64,000 nucleotides of DNA from Pseudomonas sp. UBA1879 (GTDB taxonomy: Bacteria > Pseudomonadota > Gammaproteobacteria > Pseudomonadales > Pseudomonadaceae), in the NCBI RefSeq assembly GCF_002338065.1, contig NZ_DDHJ01000018.1, positions 501,144 through 565,143 of the forward strand, given 5' to 3'. This document shows positions 1-8,139 of this stretch, piece by piece; the stretch's first letter is position 1, and every line of letters begins with the position of its first letter. A model generated the notes under the pieces. That model saw only the letters and a list, made by a program, of their open reading frames with translations. It was not told the DNA's origin and did not search any database. A program made the position numbers and the translations under genes.

Positions 1-802
1 AGTTTGGCTTGCGGATCAGCACCGGTAACACGGTGGTGATAGCGCTGGCTTTGGAGTAGTTGGCGCAGCCGTAGTTGGTGCAGAACCCGCAATAGGTGCA
101 CGGGCCCATGGCCACGCCCAGGGAGTTGACGTACGGCTTCGACACCAGCGCCGACGGCACCGGGAATGGTTTGTAACCCAGGTTTTTCGCGGCTTCGGCG
201 AACAGCGTCGGCGCGTAGGTCTGTTCGGTCGGCGGGTTGGGGTACTCCTCGGAACGTGCGCCCTCGAAGGTATTGCCGCCTTCCTGGATCACGCCCTTGA
301 TGTTGCCGGCCTTGCCCGAAACCCCGGCCAGGCGGTCGAACTTGGTATAGAACGGCTCCATTTCGTCCCAGTCGGTGCCCCAGTCCTGCAGGGTGAGTTC
401 CGGCGAAATTTCTTTGCCGTAACGCTCGGTCAGGTAGCTGTGCAGACGGAATTCGTGGGGCTGGAAGCGGAAAGTGATGCCCGCCCAATGGTTGCCCGCG
501 CCGCCTGTGCCGTTGCCGGGGTGGAACGACCCCCAACTGCGCATCGGCAGCGCGGTTTCGGTGACGTTGTTACGAATCGTCGTGGTGTTCTGGCGCGTGC
601 GCAGCATCAAATCCTGACGCCGGTTGTAGCGCAGTTCGTCAGCAGCGGAGGCGACGTTGAAGTCGGCGGCGGTGTCGCGCCACGGGCCCCGCTCGAATCC
701 GATGATGTTCAGCCCTTCATCGGCCAGTTCGTTGGCGATGATGGAGCCAGCCCAGCCGAGCCCGACAACCACGACGTCCGTGGCAGGTAGTTTTTTTGCC
801 AT
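1..802 (-). CDS. Gluconate 2-dehydrogenase flavoprotein subunit (GMC oxidoreductase), partial
   Basis: This is the FAD subunit of a membrane-bound, periplasm-facing dehydrogenase that oxidises gluconate to 2-ketogluconate and passes electrons to a cytochrome c subunit. Only the first 267 residues lie in the window; the rest runs off the left edge. Translation from ATG at 802 shows a dinucleotide-binding motif GLGWAGS (residues 14-20), the GMC-type FAD region around residues 90-110 (GNGTGGAGNHW) and a cysteine cluster C235, C238, C241, C246 that is typical of this dehydrogenase class. The start follows the stop of the gamma-subunit gene by 6 nt, with AAGAAGGG as the ribosome site inside the upstream gene. 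Family and subunit pairing are clear. The exact sugar-acid substrate is inferred from the family and from the 2-ketogluconate genes at the right end of the window. Confidence 0.85.
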   Translation of the reverse strand, partial: MAKKLPATDVVVVGLGWAGSIIANELADEGLNIIGFERGPWRDTAADFNVASAADELRYNRRQDLMLRTRQNTTTIRNNVTETALPMRSWGSFHPGNGTGGAGNHWAGITFRFQPHEFRLHSYLTERYGKEISPELTLQDWGTDWDEMEPFYTKFDRLAGVSGKAGNIKGVIQEGGNTFEGARSEEYPNPPTEQTYAPTLFAEAAKNLGYKPFPVPSALVSKPYVNSLGVAMGPCTYCGFCTNYGCANYSKASAITTVLPVLIRKPN

Positions 803-808
803 GTCGAA

Positions 809-1555
809 TTAACCCTTCTTGGTCCACGCGGAGCTGCCGGAAATGGAAAGCGGCACCAGGTTCAGCTTCTGGTTGTGCTGAGCGATATAGGGGCGATAGT
901 CGTATCGCGCGCCGGGGAAGCCGATCATTTTCCAGGAGACCATGTCGCGGTTGCCGCCATAGACCGGGTCAGCGAAGAAGCCTTCCATGGTGTTGCCCAG
1001 CACTTGTTGGAAGAACAGCTTGGCGTCGATACCGTCGAGGACGATTTCGCCTTTTTCCAGGCCGGTCAGCACCTTGTCCTGCACCTCTGGGGCCAGGGCG
1101 GCGAAGCTTTTCTGGAACTGCTTTTGGCAATAGCCTTCAAGCCCGGCCAAGCCCAGTCGGTAGCGGTCGCGGGGCACGAGTTCGGACTGATCGCCCTGCA
1201 TGGGCGTGCCTTTTTCGAACGGGCCTTGCATGTACAGACGGCTGAACGTGCCGTATTCCCCGGCGAGCTGGCGGTCAATGAACACGGCGCAACCGGCGTC
1301 TTTGCCGCTCACGCTCAAGTCGTCCGCCGGGATCAGGCGCGCAACGATGGCTTCCACCGCGCTGGCTTCAGCGGCCGTGAAAAACTGCCAGCCGGGGGTG
1401 TCGTAATGCATCGGGCCGTTGTGGTCGAAGGGCACCCACTCCGGTACACCGACGACGGTGGCGGCTTTGGCCGTGGCGGCAGCCCCTACGGCCAGCGTCG
1501 TTGCCGATGACTTCAGCAACTGGCGGCGGGTGAGGCCTTTGGGTTTCTCTGTCAT
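809..1555 (-). CDS. Gluconate 2-dehydrogenase subunit 3 (gamma) with Tat signal
   Basis: This is the small subunit of the gluconate 2-dehydrogenase complex, 248 aa. Its twin-arginine signal peptide (RRQLLKS, R10-R11, then an Ala-rich hydrophobic stretch to about residue 30) exports it, and in related enzymes the flavoprotein subunit travels with it. The open frame continues upstream to 1627. ATG at 1555 is preferred because AGGAG lies 7 nt before it and the Tat motif then falls at the usual distance from the N-terminus. The region from about residue 55 on (the FFTAAEASAVEAIVARLIP stretch) is the characteristic subunit-3 fold. The flavoprotein gene follows after 6 nt, so the two are co-transcribed. 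The cytochrome c subunit is expected beyond the window. Confidence 0.88.
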   Translation of the reverse strand: MTEKPKGLTRRQLLKSSATTLAVGAAATAKAATVVGVPEWVPFDHNGPMHYDTPGWQFFTAAEASAVEAIVARLIPADDLSVSGKDAGCAVFIDRQLAGEYGTFSRLYMQGPFEKGTPMQGDQSELVPRDRYRLGLAGLEGYCQKQFQKSFAALAPEVQDKVLTGLEKGEIVLDGIDAKLFFQQVLGNTMEGFFADPVYGGNRDMVSWKMIGFPGARYDYRPYIAQHNQKLNLVPLSISGSSAWTKKG

Positions 1556-2259
1556 GCAAGGCTCCTGCGAACGCACCGTCTCGGGCCTTCGTAAGGAAGG
1601 TCCGGTCTGGGCGTGGTACGTATTCACGGTTGGGTTCGGCGAATTGTTTTAATGCCGAGGTCAATGCTTGGGTGGGTGTGACATTGGGTCTCTGGCAACT
1701 CGGCGCGCGAAAGGCGCACGCTGAGCGAGGAACTGCCATGACCGTCGGCCATCTTTTCCGCACGAAGCGCAATCATAGATGTGTTACCGCCTGTTGCATC
1801 CCGTGAAATCTGTAAATGACTGTTGCAGAAAGCGTAACAATTGAGCGTTTTGTCTATCTGTGCGACGTGGGTGCCGATATCAGGCGCCAACGGTGATAGA
1901 TCGCAGGGAAGAACTGTGACAGCGCGTTCTGTGCGAAATGGTCGATCAGTCATAAGGCAGGGGGTTCATCTGATCCGCCCTTGCAGATACGAACTGATCT
2001 GATAGTCGTCAAGTGATTGCAAACGTATCCGTAATAAACGCTGTTCACTTTTAACGGCGTCGTGCATTTAGCTGGCCTATTGCCCATGAATGCGGAGGGA
2101 CAGGGTCTGCGAACATGACAGGATTTTCATGAAGAACGGCCCATGCCGACGGACGCTTCTTGGTATCGTGCACGCCATTTGCGTTCAGCGAAACTCGATC
2201 TTCATAAAGCCGAGCGAACGCGTTTGACACCGTTCACTGTTCACCGAGTAGCTGTAGAA
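1556..2259. other. 704-bp divergent intergenic region
   Basis: This region lies between the minus-strand gluconate dehydrogenase genes and plus-strand PBP2. Frames here give no recognisable protein. The segment from about 1790 to 2070 is richer in A+T than its surroundings and probably carries the promoters for both directions. I could not pick out a convincing sigma-70 or sigma-54 site, and there is no PtxS operator here although two exist at the other end of the window. Confidence 0.5.
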
Positions 2260-4194
2260 ATGCCCGATCCCATACCGTTAAAGGACCACGAGAAGGAGAC
2301 CCGGCTGGTCAACAAGCGGTTGATCGCCTGCGCGGTCTTTGTCGTGGGTCTTAGCATTGCGCTGGTCTGCCGGATGTACTTCCTGCAGGTCACCCAATTC
2401 GCGTACCACTCGACGATTTCCGAAAACAACCGCGTTCATGTCCTGCCCATCCCGCCAGAGCGCGGATTGATCTATGACCGAAACGGCGTAGTCCTCGCCG
2501 ACAACCGTCCGAGCTTCAACCTCACGATGACCCGTGAGCGGGCAGGGGACTGGCACGCGGTTATCGACGAATTGATGAAGATCCTCAACCTGCCCGACGA
2601 GGACCGCATCGTCTTCGACAAAGCGATGAAAAACTCACCCCACCGCTTCGTTCCGGTAACGCTTCTGTATGAGCTGACGGAAGAGCAGATTGCCTTGCTG
2701 GCAGTGAACCAGTTCCGCCTGCCGGGGCTGGACGTGGAGGCGCAGTTCGTTCGTCATTACCCGCTGGCTGAGCATTTCGCTCATTCCATCGGCTACGTCG
2801 GGCGCATCAACGAGAAGGAAGCGACCCAGCTGGATCAGGTCGAGTACCGTGGCACCCAGTCCATCGGCAAAACCGGGGTCGAGCGCTTTTACGAAAACGA
2901 GCTGCACGGCCACGTTGGCTACGAAGAAGTGGAAACCAACGCCCAAGGCCGCGTACTGCGGGTGCTCAACCACCATGACCCGGTGGCCGGTAAGAGCATC
3001 ACCCTGAGCCTGGACGTCAAGTTGCAAGAGGCCGCGGAAGAAGCGTTGGGTGATCGGCGCGGTTCGGTGGTGGCCATCGACCCGGCCACCGGGGAAGTGC
3101 TGGCGATGGTCAGCAAGCCGAGTTTCGACCCGAACCTGTTCGTCACCGGTATCAGCTTCAAGGAATATTCAGCGCTGCGCGACTCGGTCGACCGTCCGCT
3201 GTTCAACCGCGTGCTGCGTGGTCTGTATGCTCCGGGCTCGACCATCAAACCCGAAGTGGCGATTGCCGGGCTCGACAGCGGCATCATCACGCCCTCGACG
3301 CGCGTGTTCGATCCGGGCTATTTCCAGCTGCCGGATTTCGACCACAAGTACCGCAACTGGAACCACAGCGGCGACGGCTGGGTGGATTTGTACGCTGCGA
3401 TCATGCGTTCCAACGACACCTACTTCTATGACTTGGCCCACAAGCTGGGCATCGACCGAATGCACGATTATCTGACCATGTTCGGTATCGGGCAGAAGGT
3501 CTCGCTGGACATGTTCGAAGAGTCGCCGGGGCTGATGCCGTCCAAGGAATGGAAGCGCATCACCCGGCGTCAGGCCTGGTTCCCGGGCGAGACGGTGATC
3601 CTCGGCATCGGCCAGGGCTACATGCAGGTCACACCGCTGCAGCTGGCCCAGGCCACGACGCTGATCGCCAACAAAGGCGTGTGGAACCGGCCGCATCTGG
3701 CGAAGGAGATCGGCGGGGTGCCGCCAGTGGACGAACATCCGATGCCGAACATCGTGCTGCGTGATGCTCGTGAGTGGGATCAGGTCAACAACGGCATGCA
3801 GGCGGTGATGCACGACCCGCGAGGCATTGCCCGTGCGGCAGCCCAGGGGGCGCAATACCGCATTGCCGGAAAAAGCGGCACCGCGCAGGTGGTGGCGATC
3901 AAACAGGGTGAGCGCTACAACCGCGACAAAACGCTGGAACGGCATCGCGACAACGCCTTGTTCGTCGGCTTCGCCCCGGCGGCCAATCCGAAGATTGCTG
4001 TGGCGGTGATGATCGAAAACGGCGAGGCGGGTGGTCGGGTCGCCGGCCCGGTGGTACGGCAAATTCTCGATGCGTGGTTGCTGGATCAGGACGGTCATTT
4101 GAAACAGCAATACGCCACACCTGCGACGTCGCCAGTCAACCCGAAACAACAGATTGCCGCGCCGAGCAAGGCTGTGGTCCAGCCGCCGGTGTGA
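2260..4194 (+). CDS. mrdA: Penicillin-binding protein 2 (peptidoglycan transpeptidase)
   Basis: This is a class B PBP of the elongation (rod) complex, which cross-links peptidoglycan in the periplasm together with RodA/MreB. It has 644 aa from the ATG at 2260. The frame is open 39 codons further upstream, but PBP2 proteins begin at the equivalent of MPDPIPLKDH, directly before the cytoplasmic tail. One membrane anchor lies at about residues 23-43, then the PBP dimerisation domain, then the transpeptidase domain with all three catalytic motifs: S327-TI-K330, S384-N-D, and K538-SGT. The gene stands alone: no rodA, mltB or dacA is adjacent, so it is probably a paralogue of the mrdA in the usual rod-shape cluster. 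No strong Shine-Dalgarno is visible. Confidence 0.88.
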   Translation: MPDPIPLKDHEKETRLVNKRLIACAVFVVGLSIALVCRMYFLQVTQFAYHSTISENNRVHVLPIPPERGLIYDRNGVVLADNRPSFNLTMTRERAGDWHAVIDELMKILNLPDEDRIVFDKAMKNSPHRFVPVTLLYELTEEQIALLAVNQFRLPGLDVEAQFVRHYPLAEHFAHSIGYVGRINEKEATQLDQVEYRGTQSIGKTGVERFYENELHGHVGYEEVETNAQGRVLRVLNHHDPVAGKSITLSLDVKLQEAAEEALGDRRGSVVAIDPATGEVLAMVSKPSFDPNLFVTGISFKEYSALRDSVDRPLFNRVLRGLYAPGSTIKPEVAIAGLDSGIITPSTRVFDPGYFQLPDFDHKYRNWNHSGDGWVDLYAAIMRSNDTYFYDLAHKLGIDRMHDYLTMFGIGQKVSLDMFEESPGLMPSKEWKRITRRQAWFPGETVILGIGQGYMQVTPLQLAQATTLIANKGVWNRPHLAKEIGGVPPVDEHPMPNIVLRDAREWDQVNNGMQAVMHDPRGIARAAAQGAQYRIAGKSGTAQVVAIKQGERYNRDKTLERHRDNALFVGFAPAANPKIAVAVMIENGEAGGRVAGPVVRQILDAWLLDQDGHLKQQYATPATSPVNPKQQIAAPSKAVVQPPV

Positions 4195-4219
4195 GGGTTT
4201 TGGACCTTCACTGAAACCT

Positions 4220-4306
4220 GTAGGAGCCGGCTTGCTGACGAAGGCCGTGGATCAGTCCCACGATGAGGGGATGACACTCTGCTTTCGCCAACGAGGCGGC
4301 TCCCAC
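4220..4306. repeat. REP pair (inverted)
   Basis: TGTAGGAGCCGG at 4220 and its inverted partner GGCTCCCAC at 4298-4306 flank about 65 nt. This is the standard REP doublet of fluorescent pseudomonads. It sits just after the PBP2 stop, where it may act as a transcript end. The remaining bases up to poxB hold only the poxB leader. Confidence 0.7.
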
Positions 4307-4457
4307 GCGTCCGAGGCGCTCATGGACGGGGTTCTCCCAAGACCGCCCCTCCAGATTCCCACTGAACTGTGGCCCACCCTGCGGGTCGATTTGAAACGAT
4401 GTGCCACGCAGCCTTTTGCGTCGCGCCGACCTTTCGACTCGACAAGGAACCCGCCCC

Positions 4458-6179
4458 ATGTCCAGCAAAACCGTCGCCGATTACCTCGCTCAAACCCTTG
4501 CCGCCGCAGGCGTTTCCAAAATATGGGGGGTGAGCGGCGACAGCTTGAACGGTCTGACCGACAGCCTCGAACGCTTGGGCAAGATCAAGTGGATGCACAC
4601 CCGCCATGAGGAAGTCGCCGCATTTGCCGCCGGGGCCGAAGCGGCGTCCACAGGCACGCTGGCGGTGTGCGCGGGTAGCTGTGGTCCGGGTAACTTGCAC
4701 TTGATCAACGGCCTGTATGACTGCCATCGCAGCCGCGTGCCGGTATTGGCGATCGCCGCGCAAATACCGTCTTCGGAAATCGGCCTCAACTATTTTCAGG
4801 AAACCCACCCCACCGAATTGTTCAAAGAGTGCAGCCACTTCGTCGAAGCGGTGAGCAGCGCCGAGCAATTCCCGCGGGTACTAGAGCGGGCCATGCGCGC
4901 CGCCATCAACCAGCGGGGCGTGGCGGTGATCGTGATTCCGGGCGATGTAGCGTTGCTGCCCGCACCTGACGCCAAACCGGCGTGGCTGAATGTCAGTCCT
5001 GCCCGTGTGATCCCCGCCGAGAAGGATTTGCAGCAGTTGGTGACGCTGCTGGATAAATCCAAAAGCGTGACGATTCTCGCCGGTGCGGGCTGTGCCGATG
5101 CCCATGATCAGGTGGTGGCGCTCGCCGAAAAACTCGCCGCCCCCGTGGTTCACGCGTTGCGCGGCAAGCAATACATCGAATACGCCAACCCCTTCGACGT
5201 GGGCATGACCGGCCTGATCGGCTTTAGCTCGGGCTATCACGCGATGATGGCCTGCGACACGCTGTTGATTCTCGGCAGCAGTTTCCCGTATCGCAATTTC
5301 TACCCGGAAAACGCCAATATCGTGCAGATCGACCTCGATGCGGCGGCCCTGGGTCGGCGTGTGCCGTTGACCCTGGGGCTGGAAGGCGGCATCGCCGAAA
5401 CCCTGGTCGCGCTGCTGCCAAGAATCAAAGCGCACACCGACCGCAAGTTCCTCGACAAAGCGCTGGACCATTACGCCAAGGCCCGCGAAGAATTGGACGA
5501 ACTGGCTACGCCGTCGGCTCATGGTGAGCCGATCCACCCGCAATACCTGACGCGGATGGTCGACGCCTATGCGGACCCGGACACGATTTTCACTGTCGAT
5601 GTCGGCACCCCGACCTTGTGGGCGGCACGCTACCTGACCATGAACGGCCAGCGCTCGCTGCTGGGCTCGTTCAACCACGGCTCCATGGCCAACGCCATGC
5701 CGCAGGCCTTGGGCGCAAAAGCGGCGTTCCCGCAACGGCAGGTGGTGGCCCTGTGCGGCGACGGTGGCTTGTCGATGTTGATGGGAGACTTGCTGAGCAT
5801 TCGTCAGCTCAACCTGCCGATCAAGATTGTGGTGTTCAACAACAGCTCGCTGGGCTTCGTCGCCATGGAGATGCAGGCCAGCGGTTACGTGCCTCACGAC
5901 ACCGACTTCAATGCGACCAACTTTGCCAACATCGCCATCGGCGCGGGCATTCTCGGGATTCGCGTGGAAGATTCTGCGGACCTGCCAAACGCTTTGAAAA
6001 AGGCCTTCGAGCATCCAGGGCCAGTGGTGGTGGACGTGGTCACCGCGAAACAGGAACTCGGGATACCACCGAAGATCAAGCTCGCACAGGCCAAGGGCTT
6101 CAGCCTGTTCATGCTGAAAGCCGTGATGAGCGGCAAGGCCGATCAAGTGTTGGAATTGGCGAAGACCAATTTTCGTTGA
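4458..6179 (+). CDS. poxB: Pyruvate dehydrogenase (quinone) / pyruvate oxidase
   Basis: This peripheral membrane flavoenzyme decarboxylates pyruvate to acetate plus CO2 with electrons passed to ubiquinone (EC 1.2.5.1). It has 573 aa, almost the same length as E. coli PoxB. It has the three-domain layout of ThDP enzymes: N-terminal Pyr domain with the catalytic Glu in RHEEVAAFAA (about residue 50), a central FAD domain, and the C-terminal PP domain with the ThDP-Mg motif beginning GDGG at residue 434 and ending NNSSLGF. The last residues (LELAKTNFR) match the membrane-binding C-terminal end of PoxB, which separates it from acetolactate synthase and other relatives. The ATG at 4458 is preceded by AAGGA. 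It stands alone as a unit and is commonly a stationary-phase (RpoS) gene in relatives, but no promoter was resolved here. Confidence 0.93.
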   Translation: MSSKTVADYLAQTLAAAGVSKIWGVSGDSLNGLTDSLERLGKIKWMHTRHEEVAAFAAGAEAASTGTLAVCAGSCGPGNLHLINGLYDCHRSRVPVLAIAAQIPSSEIGLNYFQETHPTELFKECSHFVEAVSSAEQFPRVLERAMRAAINQRGVAVIVIPGDVALLPAPDAKPAWLNVSPARVIPAEKDLQQLVTLLDKSKSVTILAGAGCADAHDQVVALAEKLAAPVVHALRGKQYIEYANPFDVGMTGLIGFSSGYHAMMACDTLLILGSSFPYRNFYPENANIVQIDLDAAALGRRVPLTLGLEGGIAETLVALLPRIKAHTDRKFLDKALDHYAKAREELDELATPSAHGEPIHPQYLTRMVDAYADPDTIFTVDVGTPTLWAARYLTMNGQRSLLGSFNHGSMANAMPQALGAKAAFPQRQVVALCGDGGLSMLMGDLLSIRQLNLPIKIVVFNNSSLGFVAMEMQASGYVPHDTDFNATNFANIAIGAGILGIRVEDSADLPNALKKAFEHPGPVVVDVVTAKQELGIPPKIKLAQAKGFSLFMLKAVMSGKADQVLELAKTNFR

Positions 6180-6212
6180 TAGAACGCGCTCAGGCTGCCC
6201 GAATCCGGTCAG

Positions 6213-6242
6213 CCTGTGGGAGTGAGCTTGCTCACGAAGAGG
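6213..6242. repeat. REP-like element
   Basis: GTGGGAGTGAGCTTGCTCACG is one arm of a REP-type palindrome with an internal hairpin. It lies between the convergent poxB and LysR genes. The same family occurs at the right end of the window. Confidence 0.5.
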
Positions 6243-6331
6243 TCTTCAGGCGAGTCGCGTTGCGATCATGTAATGCTGCGCATTCCGAGCGATCTCACCC
6301 CCACAACAGCTAGCGCTATATCCAGTTGAGG

Positions 6332-7207
6332 CTAAGCCCGGCTGGGCTGGGAAAGGTTCAGACAGTCGCGAAACAACCGCTGCAACGGCAGTTGCCGGTT
6401 GCCATGTCGCATCACCACAGCCAGTTCGCGATAAAAGGTCAGCGCGCCAAGGTCGATGACCCTGATCTGTGTCGCACGCTCCAGCCAAAGCCCGGCCCTT
6501 GGCACCAGCGACACCCCTAATCCTGCCTCGACCATCCGAACAATCGCATCCACTTCGTCCAGCTCCAGTCCCGCATGGGTCTCGATCTTCTGTTCGCGAA
6601 GGAACCGGGTCACCTGCCGTCCGCCAAACGAATGCCGGTCGTAGCGCACGAAACGCTGTTCGCGAAGTAGCTCAAGCGGGTCGTCTCCTTTTATGGAAGC
6701 GGGGGCGATGAGCACGAACGGCTCACGCTCAATGACCTCAAGGTGCAATTCCTTGGGCAGCGAGAACGGCGGGCGGATCAGGATCGCCACGTCAACTTCC
6801 CCGGCATCGACCCGGTTCAACAGTGTCTGCGACACACCGGGCACCACCTTGGCTTCGACCGTGGGCGCCTGGGTGTTCAACTGCACCAGCGCGGCGGGCA
6901 GCAGCCCGGTCTGGACGGTCGCGATGGCGCCGATCAGTAACTCACCGTAGTAGCCGTCCTCGGCAAATGGCGCGGCCATGCGTTCGAACCGATCGACGAT
7001 GTCCTGCGCCATCGGCAACGCACGCTGCCCGGCAGCGTTGAGCGTGGCGCTGCGCCCACTGCGGTCGAACAGCGGCGTACCCAAGGCTTTTTCCAAGGTT
7101 CGGATTTGTGCGCTGACCGCTGACTGGGTCAGGCCGATCTGGTTGCCCGCCGCCACAAAGGTGCCCAGGCGCTGAACGGTGAGAAAGGTTTTCAGCTCGC
7201 GAATCAT
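6332..7207 (-). CDS. LysR-family transcriptional regulator
   Basis: This is a 291-aa regulator with an N-terminal winged helix-turn-helix (residues 1-60, containing the LTQSAVSAQIRTLEKALG recognition region) and a C-terminal periplasmic-binding-protein-like co-inducer domain from about residue 90. The ATG at 7207 places MIRELKTFL at the usual N-terminal position. It is divergent from the VOC-fold gene across 106 nt, the usual arrangement for a LysR regulator and its target, so that gene is the first candidate. The effector is not predictable from sequence. Confidence 0.88.
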   Translation of the reverse strand: MIRELKTFLTVQRLGTFVAAGNQIGLTQSAVSAQIRTLEKALGTPLFDRSGRSATLNAAGQRALPMAQDIVDRFERMAAPFAEDGYYGELLIGAIATVQTGLLPAALVQLNTQAPTVEAKVVPGVSQTLLNRVDAGEVDVAILIRPPFSLPKELHLEVIEREPFVLIAPASIKGDDPLELLREQRFVRYDRHSFGGRQVTRFLREQKIETHAGLELDEVDAIVRMVEAGLGVSLVPRAGLWLERATQIRVIDLGALTFYRELAVVMRHGNRQLPLQRLFRDCLNLSQPSRA

Positions 7208-7313
7208 GGCAACTCACTGATCGAAATTATTGTGGCTCGGCGCGAAAATTATGATCTTTCAATCAAGGAATCAATGGGTAAGATGACCCATCCCGCAAAC
7301 AGGAACACCGACC

Positions 7314-7754
7314 GTGACCGCAACCACCCGGACCATCTCCCCCTTTCATCTCGCCATCCCCGTATACGACCTCGCGGCCGCGCGACACTTCTACGCTAGC
7401 GTATTCAACTTGCCGGAAGGTCGCTCCAGCGATCACTGGGTAGACTTCGATTTCTTCGGCCATCAGCTGGTGATCCATGAACACCCGAAAACCGACTCAC
7501 AGGCCCATGCGGGCAGCAACGCGGTCGATGGCCACGATGTACCCGTGCCGCATTTTGGCGTGGTGCTTGGCTGGGAAGAATGGGAGGCACTGGCGGACCG
7601 CCTGCAGGGACAGGGCGTCAAGTTCGTGATCGAGCCGTACGTGCGCTTTAAAGGCCAGGTGGGGGAGCAGGCGACTATGTTCCTCTTCGACCCCTGCGGC
7701 AATGCGCTGGAGTTCAAGGCGTTCAAGGACATTGGGCAGTTGTTTGCGAAGTAA
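7314..7754 (+). CDS. VOC-family protein (glyoxalase/dioxygenase fold)
   Basis: This is a 146-aa protein with the paired beta-alpha-beta-beta-beta modules of the vicinal oxygen chelate superfamily. His13 in SPFHLAIPV and the C-terminal Glu in GNALEFKAF are at positions used for metal binding in the family. The start is GTG at 7314 with AGGA at 7301-7304. It is the divergent neighbour of the LysR regulator. Close relatives are annotated only as glyoxalase/bleomycin-resistance/dioxygenase-like, so substrate and reaction are unknown. Confidence 0.8.
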   Translation: MTATTRTISPFHLAIPVYDLAAARHFYASVFNLPEGRSSDHWVDFDFFGHQLVIHEHPKTDSQAHAGSNAVDGHDVPVPHFGVVLGWEEWEALADRLQGQGVKFVIEPYVRFKGQVGEQATMFLFDPCGNALEFKAFKDIGQLFAK

Positions 7755-7790
7755 GGACGTCCAGGTTGGTGTCAAGCTGCGCAATCAGTA

Positions 7791-7876
7791 CAGGTGCGCG
7801 CTTGCCCGCGATGGCGGTCTGTCAGTGACAAATGTGCTGCCTGACATAACGTCATCGCGGGCATGCGCGCCTACAA
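7791..7876. repeat. REP pair (inverted)
   Basis: Inverted arms around GCGCGCTTGCCCGCGATGGCGG and CGTCATCGCGGGCATGCGCGCC form a REP doublet downstream of the VOC gene. The rest of the 385-bp gap (7877-8139) is the leader of the chemoreceptor gene. It is somewhat AT-rich and has no recognisable gene. Confidence 0.7.
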
Positions 7877-8139
7877 CGAAAGGGTATGTTTAACCGACAA
7901 TTGGATCCCGCTTAAACCCTGTTAGATGAATATCTGCGCATTAACGAGTTGTTCTTCCCGCGTCTGAAAAGTGACCGATAAGTTTCCTCGACGATCGGTC
8001 TCAACTCCTTTCCTTATCGGCCGAAGTATTTATCAGGCCGCGTCTTCCCTTTCTCCGCTTAACCCCGTAAAAAGCCCGGCGCGCGCCTGACCGGCTGCGC
8101 ATTCCCGTCGCTGTCATTCCTGGTTATGGACACAATCGT

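Noticed and set aside
1624..1953. 109-codon minus-strand frame upstream of the gluconate dehydrogenase genes
   Set aside because: No family resemblance or ribosome site, and it lies in the promoter region.
6191..6216. Hairpin CAGGCTG / CAGCCTG after poxB as a terminator
   Set aside because: There is no T tract on either strand; it runs into a REP-like element and may be incidental.
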